A DNA stretch of 64,000 nt from an uncultured Paraburkholderia sp. (GTDB lineage Bacteria; Pseudomonadota; Gammaproteobacteria; Burkholderiales; Burkholderiaceae): contig CALNWN010000005.1 of the NCBI GenBank assembly GCA_940746715.1, positions 1-64,000 of the forward strand. Reading direction: 5' to 3'. Numbering within the stretch: the first letter of the stretch is position 1; the number at the start of each line of letters is the position of its first letter. Position numbers and translations under genes: made by a program. Of this stretch, positions 41,508 to 52,640 are shown one piece after another. Under the pieces are notes generated by a model. It was not told the origin of the DNA. It made no database searches and worked only from the letters and a program-made list of their open reading frames with translations.

Positions 41508-42995
41508 TCACACTCCTGCCGGTGCCTTGCGGTGCCAGTCGGTCGCGCGCTGGAACGCGTCGGCCACCTGCAGCATCCGGGCTTCATTGAAATAGTTGCC
41601 GATGATCTGCAATCCCACCGGACGCTGCGCGTTGGCGCCCGCGCCGAAGCCGCACGGCACGCTCATGCCCGGCAAGCCGGCGAGGCTGACCGACAGCGTG
41701 TAGACGTCGGCGAGGTACATTTGCACCGGGTCGTCGCCCTTCGCGCCCAGATCCCACGCCACCGACGGCGCGACCGGTCCCATGATCACGTCGCACTGTT
41801 TGAACGCTTGCTGGAAATCCTGCGCGATGATGCGGCGAATTTTCTGAGCCTGCAGGTAATACGCATCGTAATAGCCGTGCGACAACACGTAGGCGCCGAC
41901 CATGATGCGGCGCTTCACTTCGGGCCCGAAGCCTTCCGCGCGCGACTTCTTGTACATGTCGAGCAGATCGCGGTATTCCGCGGCGCGATGGCCGAAGCGC
42001 ACGCCGTCAAAGCGCGACAGGTTCGACGAGGCCTCCGCCGGCGCGATCACGTAATAGACCGGGATGGACAGCTCGGTTTTCGGCAGCGACACCTCGACGA
42101 GCGTGGCGCCGAGCGCCTCGTATTGCTTCAGCGCGGCGTCAATGGATGCACGGACGTCGTCGGCGAGACCGGCGCCGAAATATTCCTTCGGCAAGCCGAT
42201 GCGCAGGCCGGCGAGCGGCTTTGCCGCGTCGCCTTGCTGCCAGGGCTGGCCGAGATAGCGCGTGTAGTCTTCGTCGTCGCGCACGAGGCTCGTCGAATCG
42301 CGCTCGTCGAAGCCGGCCATGGCGTTGAGCAGCAGCGCGCAATCCGCGGCGCTTTGGGCCATCGGCCCACCCTGATCCAGTGACGAAGCGAACGCGATCA
42401 TGCCGTAACGCGACACGCGGCCGTAAGTCGGCTTGATGCCGGTGATGCCCGAGAACGAGGCCGGCTGACGGATCGAGCCGCCCGTATCCGTACCGGTTGC
42501 TGCGGGCGCGAGGCGCGCAGCGACAGCCGCAGCCGAACCGCCCGACGAACCGCCCGGCACCGCCTGACGATCCCAAGGATTTTTCACCGCGCCAAAGTAG
42601 GAATTTTCGTTCGACGAGCCCATCGCGAACTCGTCCATATTGGTCTTGCCGACGCACACCATGCCGGCGTTGCGCAGACGCTCGACCACCGTGGCGTCGA
42701 ACGGACTTTCGTAGTTCGACAGCATTTTCGAGCCGGCGGTGGAGCGCCAGCCCTTCGTGACGAACACGTCCTTATGCGCGATGGGCACGCCGGTCAGCGG
42801 CCCGCCGTGGCCCGCGTGAAGCAGCGCGTCCGCGGCTTTGGCCTGCGCAAGGGTGAGGTCCGGGTCGACCTGGATGAATGCATTGAGGCCGCTCGCCGCC
42901 TCTATGCGTTTCAGATAAAGCTGCGCCAGCTCGACTGCGGAGCATTCCTTCGCCGTCAACGCGGCGCGCAGTTCGGTCAAACTTTTTTCATGCAT
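41508..42995 (-). CDS. gatA: Asp-tRNA(Asn)/Glu-tRNA(Gln) amidotransferase subunit A
   Basis: This is the amidase-signature subunit that hydrolyses glutamine and channels ammonia to GatB. It is 495 aa. The Ser-cisSer-Lys triad is visible: Lys in PIAHKDVF (about residue 75) and the serines in [15 protein letters not shown] (about 149-163), with the nucleophile in [14 protein letters not shown]. The C-terminal [11 protein letters not shown] is typical. It starts at the ATG at 42995 ([13 protein letters not shown]). An unusually long gap of about 170 nt separates it from gatC. Confidence 0.95.
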   Translation of the reverse strand: MHEKSLTELRAALTAKECSAVELAQLYLKRIEAASGLNAFIQVDPDLTLAQAKAADALLHAGHGGPLTGVPIAHKDVFVTKGWRSTAGSKMLSNYESPFDATVVERLRNAGMVCVGKTNMDEFAMGSSNENSYFGAVKNPWDRQAVPGGSSGGSAAAVAARLAPAATGTDTGGSIRQPASFSGITGIKPTYGRVSRYGMIAFASSLDQGGPMAQSAADCALLLNAMAGFDERDSTSLVRDDEDYTRYLGQPWQQGDAAKPLAGLRIGLPKEYFGAGLADDVRASIDAALKQYEALGATLVEVSLPKTELSIPVYYVIAPAEASSNLSRFDGVRFGHRAAEYRDLLDMYKKSRAEGFGPEVKRRIMVGAYVLSHGYYDAYYLQAQKIRRIIAQDFQQAFKQCDVIMGPVAPSVAWDLGAKGDDPVQMYLADVYTLSVSLAGLPGMSVPCGFGAGANAQRPVGLQIIGNYFNEARMLQVADAFQRATDWHRKAPAGV

Positions 42996-43169
42996 TGCGT
43001 GATGTCCTGGAAAGCGCGGCAGCGCGGATCGCGCTGCCGTGGAGGCGTTCGATTGCCCGCCGGCGAACCGGGCCGAGGTATCGGCGAAAAGCGAACCTGC
43101 GAGCGCCAGCCCGAAAGCGGCAAGCCGCCCGCGCAGCCTGCCGGCCGGGCGGGGCTCGCCGCGCGCGTA

Positions 43170-43478
43170 TTACTCGATCACCTTCGGCACGAGATACAGC
43201 CCGTCCTGCACAGCCGGCGCGGGACGCTGGAAAGCCTCGCGGTCGATCGTTTCGGTCACCGCGTCGTCGCGCAGGCGCAGCGCGACGTCTTCGATCTGCT
43301 CGATCGGATGGGCAAGCGGCGCGATGCCCGTGGTGTCGACCGCCTGCATCTGCTCGACGAGGCCAAAAAACTCGTTGAGCTGGACAAGCGTGTGTTCGGC
43401 GTCGGCGTCGGCCAGTTCGAGATGCGCGAGATGCGCGAGATGCGCGATGCGCTTAACATCGGTCAGGGTCAAAGCCAT
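43170..43478 (-). CDS. gatC: Asp-tRNA(Asn)/Glu-tRNA(Gln) amidotransferase subunit C
   Basis: This small subunit clamps GatA and GatB together. It is 102 aa. The start at 43478 reads [14 protein letters not shown]. The first helix contains [11 protein letters not shown], where relatives have one IAHLARLEL. The extra residues come from a 9-bp unit (gagatgcgc) repeated three times at 43419-43445. The C-terminal [12 protein letters not shown] is the conserved end. It heads the gatCAB operon, divergent from mreB. Confidence 0.88.
   Translation of the reverse strand: MALTLTDVKRIAHLAHLAHLELADADAEHTLVQLNEFFGLVEQMQAVDTTGIAPLAHPIEQIEDVALRLRDDAVTETIDREAFQRPAPAVQDGLYLVPKVIE
43419..43445. repeat. 9-bp in-frame tandem repeat (three copies) in gatC
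   Basis: Three perfect copies of gagatgcgc (43419-43427, 43428-43436, 43437-43445) encode repeated His-Leu-Ala units on the minus strand. A partial fourth copy (gatgcgc) follows. Confidence 0.85.
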
Positions 43479-43616
43479 GCAGTCACCGGAAAAAGTGGCG
43501 GACCGCCGCAGCACAAAAAGAGCGCTGCGACAGCGAGTTACGACGCTGGAGGAAGACCTCGAAAAAGGGGCCTGCGGCGGCAAAAAGTGCCGTCCGTTTC
43601 CTTCAAAACATTCAAA

Positions 43617-43622
43617 ATTATA
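43617..43622 (-). promoter_or_regulatory. Candidate -10 element for gatCAB
   Basis: On the minus strand the sequence reads tataat in an AT-rich patch that is exceptional for this region. It lies about 140 nt upstream of the gatC start. A matching -35 is weak (tcgaac at 43638-43643, 15-nt spacer). The gap 43479-43855 between the divergent gatC and mreB genes must hold both promoters; I cannot place the mreB one. Confidence 0.35.
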
Positions 43623-43855
43623 AGGTATCATTACGCGTTCGACCCAAACCCGGACCGACTTACCAAGGCCTTTCTGGACATTTCGTGAAGATGGTTCGGA
43701 TATTTCTGGCCTCGCTTTGCACCGGCCTCCGGTAGACTCCCTCGCAGCTTCAAGTTCCTGTGGCGCCGCTTCGCCCGGTTGAAGCTGTTATTTTTTTCCG
43801 CTGCCGCCCTGCGCAAACGTTGCGAGGCCCGGCCCCAAGCGAGACAGGATTTTGA

Positions 43856-44899
<1,044 letters not shown>

Positions 44900-45050
44900 G
44901 CGAGCGAGTTCGATGTCAGTAGCGCGGATCTGGCAAACGGCCCCATGCGGGCCGGTTTGCCATTGGCTCGGCCGCCCAGCGTCCGCACGCTGAACCGCGT
45001 TCTCAGCGCGCCGCCGCCTCACCCAACCGCTTACGCCCCCGGCGCCGACC

Positions 45051-46160
45051 ATGGAATACAGTCCGCCGCCCCTGTTCAAGCAAGGCCCGTCCGCCCTCGC
45101 ACGACTCGTGTTTTTCGTCGTGCTGGCGCTCGCCCTGCTGATCTCCGACGCACGCTTCAAGACGCTCGAAATCGTTCGCGGCGTGCTCGGCGCGGGTCTT
45201 TATCCGTTGCAACGCGCGGCGCTCGTGCCGCGCGACGTTTTCATGGGCGCCGCTGACCTCGCGGTGACGAGCGCCACGCTGCGCAGCGACAATGAGAAGC
45301 TGCGCACCAAAAACCTTCAGCTCTCGCAGCAGGCCAATATGTCGGCCGAACTTTCCGCCGAAAACGCGCATTTGCGCGCATTGCTGCAGCTGTCGCAGCG
45401 TGCGACCACGCAGTCGCTGCCCGCGGAAATCCAGTACGACACGCGCGATCCGTTCACGCAGAAGGTCGTGATCAACCGCGGCGCGCAGCAAGGCATTCAG
45501 AACGGCTCGCCGGTCGTCAATGAAGACGGCGTGATCGGCCAGGTGACCCGCGTGTTCCCGCTGCAGGCGGAAGTCACGCTGCTGACCGACAAGGACCAAG
45601 CCGTGCCGGTGCAGATCGTGCGCACCGGTTTGCGCAGCGTGATTTACGGCACACCGAAGGGCGACACGCTCGACCTGCGCTTCGTGCCCATCAGCGCCGA
45701 CGTGCAAACGGGCGACGAGCTCGTCACGAGCGGCCTCGACGGCGTCTATCCGCCGGGGTTGCCCGTCGCCAGGGTGGTGCGGGTCGACAGGCAGGCGGAC
45801 ACTGCCTTTGCGCGCGTGGTCTGCCTGCCGATCGCGCCGGTGCGCGGCGCGCGTCAGTTGCTGGTGCTGCATTACGTGAACGACGTGCCGCCGCGTCCTG
45901 TCGAAGAGCCGGAAGTGTCCGCGAAAGACGCGAAGGCAAAGAAGGGCGCGAAGTCAGCCGACAGCAAGGCCGCCGCGGACAAATCCGCAAAACCGGGGGA
46001 AAAGCTGGCGGAAAAGCCGGCCGACAAGGCGACGGGCCAAGGCACGCAACCGGCACAAACGGGTAAAGCGAGCGCCGCCGACCAGAAATCCGCGGCATCG
46101 AAAAAATCCGCTGCTGCTGAAAAAGCGAAGCCGCAAGCCGCGCCGGGGGCAAAACCATGA
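45051..46160 (+). CDS. mreC: Rod shape-determining protein MreC
   Basis: This bitopic inner-membrane protein has a periplasmic domain that links MreB to PBP2. It is 369 aa. There is one N-terminal TM (LARLVFFVVLALALLISDAR, residues 16-35), a coiled coil at about 70-105 and the beta-rich MreC core at 115-280 (VVINRGAQQGIQNGSPV, GDELVTSGLDGVYPPGLPVA). The last 85 residues are a low-complexity Lys/Ala/Ser/Pro tail, longer than in E. coli. Its stop overlaps the mreD start (ATGA). Confidence 0.93.
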   Translation: MEYSPPPLFKQGPSALARLVFFVVLALALLISDARFKTLEIVRGVLGAGLYPLQRAALVPRDVFMGAADLAVTSATLRSDNEKLRTKNLQLSQQANMSAELSAENAHLRALLQLSQRATTQSLPAEIQYDTRDPFTQKVVINRGAQQGIQNGSPVVNEDGVIGQVTRVFPLQAEVTLLTDKDQAVPVQIVRTGLRSVIYGTPKGDTLDLRFVPISADVQTGDELVTSGLDGVYPPGLPVARVVRVDRQADTAFARVVCLPIAPVRGARQLLVLHYVNDVPPRPVEEPEVSAKDAKAKKGAKSADSKAAADKSAKPGEKLAEKPADKATGQGTQPAQTGKASAADQKSAASKKSAAAEKAKPQAAPGAKP

Positions 46161-46669
46161 ACCGCCCGCAATACATTCTGCAGCCCGTCAATCCGTACTT
46201 CATCGCGTTCAGCCTCGCCGCGGCGTTCCTGCTGAACCTGATGCCGTGGGGGCGCCTGATCGGCGTGCCGGACTTCGTCGCACTCGTGCTGCTGTTCTGG
46301 AACGTCCACCAGCCGCGCAAGGTCGGAATGGGCATCGCGTTTCTGCTCGGTCTGCTGATGGACGTGCACAACGCAAGCCTGCTCGGCGAGCATGCGCTGG
46401 CGTACACGCTGCTGTCGTATGGCGCGATCACGATCCACCGCCGCGTGCTGTGGATGTCGCTCGGCGTGCAGACTTTCGCGGTCATGCCGCTTCTCGTCAC
46501 CGCGCAACTGGTGCCGTTCGTGATCCGTCTGCTGACGGGCGCGGCGTTTCCCGGCTGGGGTTATCTGATCGACGGATTCGTCGAAGCCGCGCTGTGGCCG
46601 GTCGCGAGCGTGCTGCTGTTGATGCCGCAGCGCCGCACCGCCGACCCCGACGATACGCGGCCCATTTAA
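46157..46669 (+). CDS. mreD: Rod shape-determining protein MreD
   Basis: This integral membrane partner of MreC has 170 aa and five or so hydrophobic segments. The N-terminal PQYILQPVNPYFIAFSLAAA and the conserved GLLMDVHNASLLGEHAL block (about residues 69-85) identify the family. It is translationally coupled to mreC by the 4-nt ATGA overlap and is followed after about 140 nt by the PBP2 gene. Confidence 0.92.
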   Translation: MNRPQYILQPVNPYFIAFSLAAAFLLNLMPWGRLIGVPDFVALVLLFWNVHQPRKVGMGIAFLLGLLMDVHNASLLGEHALAYTLLSYGAITIHRRVLWMSLGVQTFAVMPLLVTAQLVPFVIRLLTGAAFPGWGYLIDGFVEAALWPVASVLLLMPQRRTADPDDTRPI

Positions 46670-46811
46670 CGCGGCGCCGCGCGCGCAGGCCGTTGCCATG
46701 AAACGCACCTCTTCCGCCCGCTCGACGCCCATCGCCGTTCATGCCTTCCGGCCTGGCCCGGATCAGGCGCACACTCATGATGGCCGTCGTCCGGCCTTTT
46801 GCTGAAATCGC

Positions 46812-49267
46812 ATGACCGAATTCAAGGACACCCAGCAACAGCTCTCGAAGTTCCGCCTGCGCATCGCGGCGGCGGGTCTGTTCGTGTTCGTCTGCTTCGG
46901 GCTGATCGGCTTTCGTTTCCTGTTCCTGCAGGTGTGGCACTACAGCAAGTACTCGCTGCAGGCCGACGAAAACCGCATTTCCGTCGCGCCCATCGTGCCG
47001 AACCGCGGCATCATCACCGACCGTAACGGCGTCGTGCTGGCCAAGAACTACTCGGCGTATACGCTCGAAATCACGCCGTCCAAGCTCAACGCGCCGCTCG
47101 AAAGCGTGATCGACGATCTGGCCACGGTCGTCTCGATCGACGCCCACGACCGCCGCCGCTTCAAGAAGCTGCAGGAAGACTCGAAGAACTTCGAAAGCCT
47201 GCCGATCCGCACGCGCCTCACCGACGACGAAGTCGCGCGCTTCACCGCCCAGCGCTTCCGTTTTCCCGGCGTCGAAGTGCGTGCGCGCCTGTTCCGCCAA
47301 TACCCGCTCGGGCCGACGGCCGCGCACGTGATCGGCTATATCGGCCGGATTTCGCAGCGCGACCAGGAACGCATCGACGACGCGAGCGACCAGAACGACA
47401 GCGATCCTGAACACTACGATCCGCGCCTCGACGCAAACAATTACAAGGGCACCGACTACATCGGCAAGATCGGCGTCGAGCAGAGTTACGAGACGGAGTT
47501 GCACGGCCAAACCGGTTTCGAGGAAGTGGAAGTCACCGCCGGCGGCCGGCCCGTGCGCACGCTGTCGCGCACGCAGGCCACGCCCGGCAACAACCTCGTG
47601 CTGTCGCTGGATATCGGTTTGCAGCAGATCGCCGAGCAGGCGTTTGCGGGCCGCCGCGGCGCGCTCGTCGCCATCGAGCCGTCCACCGGCGACGTACTCG
47701 CCTTTGTCTCCGCGCCGAGCTTCGATCCGAATTCGTTCGTCGACGGTATCGATCAGCAGACGTGGGACGAGCTCAACAACTCGCCCGACCACCCGCTCCT
47801 GAACCGGCCGCTGTACGGCACCTACCCGCCGGGCTCGACCTACAAGCCGTTCATGGCGCTCGCCGCGCTGACGCTGCACAAGCGCACGCCGGGCTGGGGC
47901 TTCCAGGATCCGGGCTCGTACACCTTCGGCGGCCACACGTTCCGTAACGACGTGCGCTCCGGTCAGGGCTGGGTCGACATGAACCGCGCGATCGTGGTGT
48001 CGAACGACACGTATTTCTACATGCTCGCGCACGACCTCGGCGTGAACAACATCGCGAACTTCATGAAGCCGTGGGGCTTCGGCCAGATCACCGGCATCGA
48101 CATCGCGGGCGAGGCGCGCGGCATCCTGCCGTCCACGGAATGGAAGCGCAAGGCGTACCGCAAGCCCGAACAGCAGAAGTGGTACGAAGGCGAAACGATC
48201 AGCCTCGGCATCGGCCAGGGCTATAACTCCTTCACGATTCTGCAACTCGCGCACGCCACGGCCACGCTCGCGAACAACGGCGTCGTGATGAAACCGCACC
48301 TCGTGCGCGACATCGAAAATCCGATCAGCAAAGAAACGCGCCCGGTCGTGCGCGATCCGAGCGACAAGATCGCGGTCAAGCAGTCGGACATCGACATCAT
48401 CAAGCACGCCATGGAAGGCGTCGTGACAAACGGTACGGCGTCCAAGCTGTTCATCGGCGCGCCGTATCTGGCGGCGGGCAAGACCGGCACGGCGCAGGTG
48501 TATTCGCTGCAGGGCGCCAACTACAAGGGTCACGCGATCGCCGAACATCTGCGCGACCACGCGCTCTTCATCGCCTTCGCGCCGGCCGAGCAGCCGAAGA
48601 TCGCGCTCGCGCTGATCGTCGAGAACGGCGGCTGGGGCGCCGAGGCAGCCGGCCCGATTGCGCGCAAGGTGCTCGACTACTACCTCGTCGGCAAGAACAA
48701 GCCGGGCGCCGCCGCGGCGGCCGTCGCGGCGGCGGCATCCGCTACCGAGGATGCGTCCGCGCCCGAAGTCGGCACCGCGCCGGCGCCACAGGAAGCCGGG
48801 CAGCCGGTCAAGATCGCGGCGGGCTATACCGCTCTGCCGATGCCGGGTGCGGCTGCGGCGGCATCTGCCGCATTTGCCGCGTCCGCGGCGGACGGCGCGT
48901 CGGGGGGCTCGGCGGCGGCAGCTTCGGCGGCCGTCCCTGCGGCATCGAAACCGATTGCGCCCGCCGCAAACACCGCCTCAACGCGCAACCCGCCCGCAGC
49001 GACAACAGGCGCGGCGGCAAGCGTCGCAGCAACCACAACAGCAGCAGCCGCAACCGCGCCAAACCCGCCGGCGCCTGCGTCGGCCTCGGCGGCAAAGAAC
49101 GCGACCCCGCGCAAACCCGGCGCCCCGCGTCAGCCGAGGCCCGCAAGCGAGCCCGCGCGGCGGCCGCCGCGCGCCCAGCAGCGAATGCGGCCCGGAACTC
49201 ATCGCGCGATAGCGGCACTGAGCCCGCGCCGCCACGCCAGCCGGTTTCCGGCGGCATCGACGAATAA
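46812..49267 (+). pseudogene. mrdA: Penicillin-binding protein 2 (stop lost, frameshift in the C-terminal tail)
   Basis: This is the class B PBP of the elongasome, a transpeptidase. One N-terminal TM (residues 18-38) is followed by a dimerisation domain and a transpeptidase domain with SxxK motif GSTYKP (about 339-344), SNDTYF (SxN at about 397) and KTGTAQV (about 557). A long Ala/Pro-rich tail follows from about residue 630. In the written sequence the frame has no stop here and runs into rodA (46812-50426, 1204 codons). A different frame through the last 160 bases reads RNSSRDSGTEPAPPRQPVSG and ends GIDE-TAA at 49265-49267, 10 nt before rodA. This suggests one base missing at about 49090-49130. 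The catalytic domain is unaffected. Confidence 0.85.
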
Positions 49268-49277
49268 GGAGAAAGGC

Positions 49278-50426
49278 ATGCAATTCGACAAGCGCGCCTG
49301 GCTCGACCGCATCAAGGGGATGTTTGCGGGCTTCGACCGCCCGCTCGCACTGATCGTGTTCCTGCTGCTGTGCGTGGGCATCGTGACCTTGTACAGCGCG
49401 AGTCTGGACGTGCCGGGCCGCGTGGAAGACCAGTTGCGCAACATCATGCTGACGTTCGTGCTGATGTGGGCGCTCGCCAACGTGCCGCCCACCACGCTGA
49501 TGCGCTTCGCGGTGCCGCTCTATACATTCGGGATCGCGTTACTGGTCGCGGTCGCGCTGTTCGGCCTCACGCGCAAGGGCGCGAAGCGCTGGATCAACGT
49601 GGGCGTCGTCATCCAGCCCTCGGAGATTCTGAAGATTGCGACCCCGCTGATGCTCGCCTGGTACTACCAGCGGCGCGAAGGCGTGATGCGCTGGTACGAC
49701 TATCTGGTCGGACTGCTGATTCTCGCCGTGCCCGTCGGTCTGATCGCCAAGCAGCCCGACCTCGGCACGGCGGTACTGGTCTTCGCTGCTGGCTTCTTCG
49801 TGATTTATTTCGCGTGCCTGAGCTTCAAACTGATCGTGCCCGTGCTGATTGCGGGCGTGATCGCGGTGGCGTCGATTGCGGCGTTTCAGGACAAGATCTG
49901 CCAGCCCGAGGTGCAATGGCCGCTCATGCACGACTATCAGAAGCACCGTATCTGCACGCTGCTCGACCCGACTTCCGATCCGCTCGGCAAAGGCTTCCAC
50001 ACCATTCAGGCCGTGATCGCCATCGGCTCGGGCGGCCCGCTCGGCAAAGGCTGGCTGAAGGGCACGCAGGCGCATCTGGAGTTCATCCCCGAAAAACACA
50101 CGGACTTCATTTTCGCTGTGTTCTCCGAGGAGTTCGGGCTCGCGGGCGGCATTGTGCTGCTGACGCTTTACATGCTGCTCATCGCTCGCGGACTGTATAT
50201 CGCGGCCAACGGCGCGACGCTCTTCGGGCGCCTGCTCGCCGGCTCGCTGACCATGGCGTTCTTCACCTACGCGTTCGTCAATATCGGGATGGTGAGCGGC
50301 ATCCTGCCGGTGGTCGGCGTGCCGTTGCCGTTCATGAGCTACGGCGGCACCGCGCTCACGACGCTCGGCGTGGCAATCGGCCTCATCATGAGCGTCGCGC
50401 GTCAAAAGCGGTTGATGCAGAGCTAG
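49278..50426 (+). CDS. rodA: Peptidoglycan glycosyltransferase RodA (SEDS family)
   Basis: This SEDS glycan polymerase of the elongasome is partner of PBP2. It is 382 aa with about ten membrane helices. LFGLTRKGAKRWINVG, PSEILKIATPLMLAWYY, KQPDLGTAVLVFAAG (catalytic Asp region), LEFIPEKHTDFIFAVFSEEF and the C-terminal LPFMSYGGTALTTLGVAIGL are family blocks. The ATG at 49278 follows aggagaaaggc. The frame is open upstream and continuous with mrdA, but the ribosome binding site and start support separate translation. Confidence 0.94.
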   Translation: MQFDKRAWLDRIKGMFAGFDRPLALIVFLLLCVGIVTLYSASLDVPGRVEDQLRNIMLTFVLMWALANVPPTTLMRFAVPLYTFGIALLVAVALFGLTRKGAKRWINVGVVIQPSEILKIATPLMLAWYYQRREGVMRWYDYLVGLLILAVPVGLIAKQPDLGTAVLVFAAGFFVIYFACLSFKLIVPVLIAGVIAVASIAAFQDKICQPEVQWPLMHDYQKHRICTLLDPTSDPLGKGFHTIQAVIAIGSGGPLGKGWLKGTQAHLEFIPEKHTDFIFAVFSEEFGLAGGIVLLTLYMLLIARGLYIAANGATLFGRLLAGSLTMAFFTYAFVNIGMVSGILPVVGVPLPFMSYGGTALTTLGVAIGLIMSVARQKRLMQS

Positions 50427-50465
50427 CGCAGCGCGAGTAAGCGCGCGACGGGCCGTACCCAACAC

Positions 50466-50493
50466 AAGGGGCACATCGTGAGGTGCGCCCCTT
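50466..50493. terminator. Hairpin between rodA and the Sel1 gene
   Basis: aaggggcac / gtgcgcccctt, loop atcgtgag, lies between convergent genes. The right arm has two extra bases (gc). If two bases were lost from the left arm, it would be a perfect 11-bp stem, another example of the GC-dinucleotide pattern seen in broken genes. Confidence 0.55.
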
Positions 50494-50497
50494 TCAC

Positions 50498-51199
50498 TTA
50501 CTGCGGTTTCACTTCCTTTTGATCGCGCAACTGCGCGCTCAGCTGCTGATACTTGAGGCGCGCCGCCGGATCGCCCTGCGCGGCGGCCGCAGCGTAATAA
50601 GCTCGCGCCACATTCAGATTCTTGTCCACGCCGTCGCCGCCGCGCTCGTAGAAAGAGCCGGTCACGTACTGCGCGGTCATGTCGCCGCCTTCCGCGGCCT
50701 TTTTGTACCAGACGAACGCCCGTTTGTTGTCGCGATCGGTGCCGCGTCCGTCGAGGAACTGATTGGCGAGCGCGAGCTCCGCCTGCACGTGTCCCTGCTG
50801 CGCCGCCTTGAGAAACCAGCGGTGCGCCTCGACCGGGTCGCGCCCGACAAACTCGCCATCGTCATACATCTTGCCGTACACGTATTGCGCGTGCGACATG
50901 TTGGCGTCGGCGGCTTTGCGCAGCCATTTCTTGCCTTCGTCGACGTTGGTTGCGGTGCCTTCGCCATTGAGCAGCATCATAGCGTAATTGAACTGCGCGA
51001 GACGGCTGCCGCGCTCGGCGGCTTTGCGGAACTCGGAAAGCGCCGCCGTCAGATTGCCGGCGTTGTAGTCGGCGACCGCGGTTTGCGTCTCGGGGTCGTT
51101 CGGTTTGGCGACGCGCTCCTGCCCATGCGCCGCCATACCCGTCGTCAACGCCGCCGCTACCGTTACCCGCGCGACGACGCCTTGCATCAGCCACTTCAT
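50498..51199 (-). CDS. Sel1-like repeat protein, secreted
   Basis: This 233-aa protein has a signal peptide (residues 1-26, cleavage near GMAAHGQ) and about five Sel1-type repeats. Examples are AQFNYAMMLLNGEGTATNVD, AQYVYGKMYDDGEFVGRDPV, AELALANQFLDGRGTDRDNK and AQYVTGSFYERGGDGVDKNL. Such solenoids mediate protein contacts in the periplasm; the partner is unknown. The ATG at 51199 has an excellent ribosome binding site (ggaggtgagagc). It is 20 nt downstream of the aldolase gene, so the two may be cotranscribed. Confidence 0.85.
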   Translation of the reverse strand: MKWLMQGVVARVTVAAALTTGMAAHGQERVAKPNDPETQTAVADYNAGNLTAALSEFRKAAERGSRLAQFNYAMMLLNGEGTATNVDEGKKWLRKAADANMSHAQYVYGKMYDDGEFVGRDPVEAHRWFLKAAQQGHVQAELALANQFLDGRGTDRDNKRAFVWYKKAAEGGDMTAQYVTGSFYERGGDGVDKNLNVARAYYAAAAAQGDPAARLKYQQLSAQLRDQKEVKPQ

Positions 51200-51219
51200 G
51201 CTCTCACCTCCTGCAACGC

Positions 51220-51978
51220 CTAGCGGGTTGCGCGCAACATCCACATGACGTCGGCGGCCAGAGCGATAAAACAAAAACCGGCGTCGCGATGCTGCCTTGC
51301 GCTCGCGGCGTCCATCGAAAAAATGCTGGCGGCAATGCCCGCCGTATCCGCGGCGCTGACGATGCGCGCCATCGCCGCCTGCACGTCGGCGTGCTTCGAA
51401 TCGCCGAGATGACCGAGGCTCGCGGCGAAATCGGCGGGTCCGACAAACAGGCAATCGACGCCCGGCGTCGCCGCGATCTTTTCCACTTCATCCAGCCCGC
51501 GCGCCGACTCGATCTGCACGATGGTCGCGATCTGCGCATTAGCCGTCTGCACATAATCGCGCCGCATGCCGTATGCCGCGGCGCGCACGGCGCCCGCGAC
51601 GCCGCGCAGACCGTTCACCGCCTCGGCGCTCGGATATTGCGTGAGCCGCACCGCGTGCGCAGCTTCGTCGGCGGACTCGATATTCGGAAACATCAGCGTG
51701 CGCGCGCCGGCATCCATCACGCGCTTGACGAGCCACGGCTCGCGAGCAGGCAGACGCACCACGGGCTCGCTCGGCAGATGCGCGGCGGCAATCGCGCGCA
51801 ATTGCGAAGTCACGTCGCCGCTGTCGTTGGGCGCGTGTTCCATGTCGATCAGCAGCCAGTCGAAGCCGGCGTGCGCGAGCGCTTCCGCGGCGGCGTCGCT
51901 GCCGAGCGACAGCCACAGGCCGAACAGCGGCTCCGCTTCTTTCAGACGTTGCTTGAGGGGATTCGTGAAGGTGCTCAT
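51220..51978 (-). CDS. HpcH/HpaI aldolase family protein
   Basis: This class II metal-dependent aldolase or citrate-lyase-like protein of the HpcH/HpaI (4-hydroxy-2-oxoheptanedioate aldolase) family has 252 aa. The TIM-barrel motifs DWLLIDMEHAPND (residues 40-52), MFPNIESADEA (about 95-105), the Glu metal ligand in IVQIESARGLDEVE and LFVGPADFAASLG (about 172-184) are intact. It cleaves 2-oxo-4-hydroxy acids to pyruvate and an aldehyde; the substrate cannot be fixed. The start is MSTFTNPLKQRL at 51978. There are no pathway genes next to it. Confidence 0.85.
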   Translation of the reverse strand: MSTFTNPLKQRLKEAEPLFGLWLSLGSDAAAEALAHAGFDWLLIDMEHAPNDSGDVTSQLRAIAAAHLPSEPVVRLPAREPWLVKRVMDAGARTLMFPNIESADEAAHAVRLTQYPSAEAVNGLRGVAGAVRAAAYGMRRDYVQTANAQIATIVQIESARGLDEVEKIAATPGVDCLFVGPADFAASLGHLGDSKHADVQAAMARIVSAADTAGIAASIFSMDAASARQHRDAGFCFIALAADVMWMLRATR

Positions 51979-52187
51979 GGCCGCGCTCCGTGACGTTGAA
52001 ATGCGTCAGGGTCCGAGAAGCGGTTCAGCGCCCCTCCCCGATGAGCGGGGCAATGTGCCGCGCCCGGACGCGGGCGGCCTTTCTGCCTGCTGCGGCGCAA
52101 TGCGGTGACCGGCATGTCTCGCTCCGTGTGGTTATGAAGCGATCATACCGTGACAATAACGCGGCGGCTGCGCCGCGCGCGGGGACG

Positions 52188-52634
52188 CTAGTCGCGGACC
52201 ACGTCGGCCCAGCAGTTCGGCGTCTCGTACAGGCGCACCTTATGGAGCCGCAGATTCACGCCGTAGTGCGCGTCATAGACGTTCGCGAGGACCTCGAACG
52301 CGACGGCCGCGAGATTTTCCACCGTCGGAATGCGGTCGAGCACGAACGTCTTATGGCCCGCCATGGTTTCAAGGAAGCCGCGCACCTGCGAGTCGCCTTC
52401 GTAGACGAGGAACGCGTGGTCCCACTTGTCGACGAGATGCTCGACAGCGAGCGACTTCACATCGGCGAAGTCCATCACCATGCCGCGATCGGGCGCGCCT
52501 TCGGTGTCGACGAGATCGCCTTGCAGCGTGATTTCGAGCACATAGCGATGGCCGTGCAGATTGCGGCATTGGCTGCGGTGATCGGGAATGCGGTGACCCG
52601 CGTCGAATTCGAGTTTTCGTGTAATCGTCAGCAC
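52188..52634 (-). CDS. queD: 6-carboxy-tetrahydropterin synthase QueD
   Basis: This PTPS-fold enzyme converts dihydroneopterin triphosphate to 6-carboxy-tetrahydropterin in preQ0/queuosine synthesis. It is 148 aa. Zinc ligands are in FDAGHRI and NLHGHRY, and the catalytic Cys in SQCRNLHGH. Catalytic ENLAAVAFEVL-type residues are seen near residue 105. It starts 6 nt after queE, so queC-queE-queD run as one leftward set. Confidence 0.9.
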   Translation of the reverse strand: MLTITRKLEFDAGHRIPDHRSQCRNLHGHRYVLEITLQGDLVDTEGAPDRGMVMDFADVKSLAVEHLVDKWDHAFLVYEGDSQVRGFLETMAGHKTFVLDRIPTVENLAAVAFEVLANVYDAHYGVNLRLHKVRLYETPNCWADVVRD

Positions 52635-52640
52635 GGCAAA

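Noticed and set aside
43419..43445. Possible CRISPR-like repeats
   Set aside because: Nine-base units with no spacers, inside gatC. No CRISPR array is seen anywhere in the window.
46497..48560. Minus-strand frame of 687 codons
   Set aside because: It is antisense to mrdA, with Arg/Val/Ala-biased composition and no motifs. Shadow ORF.
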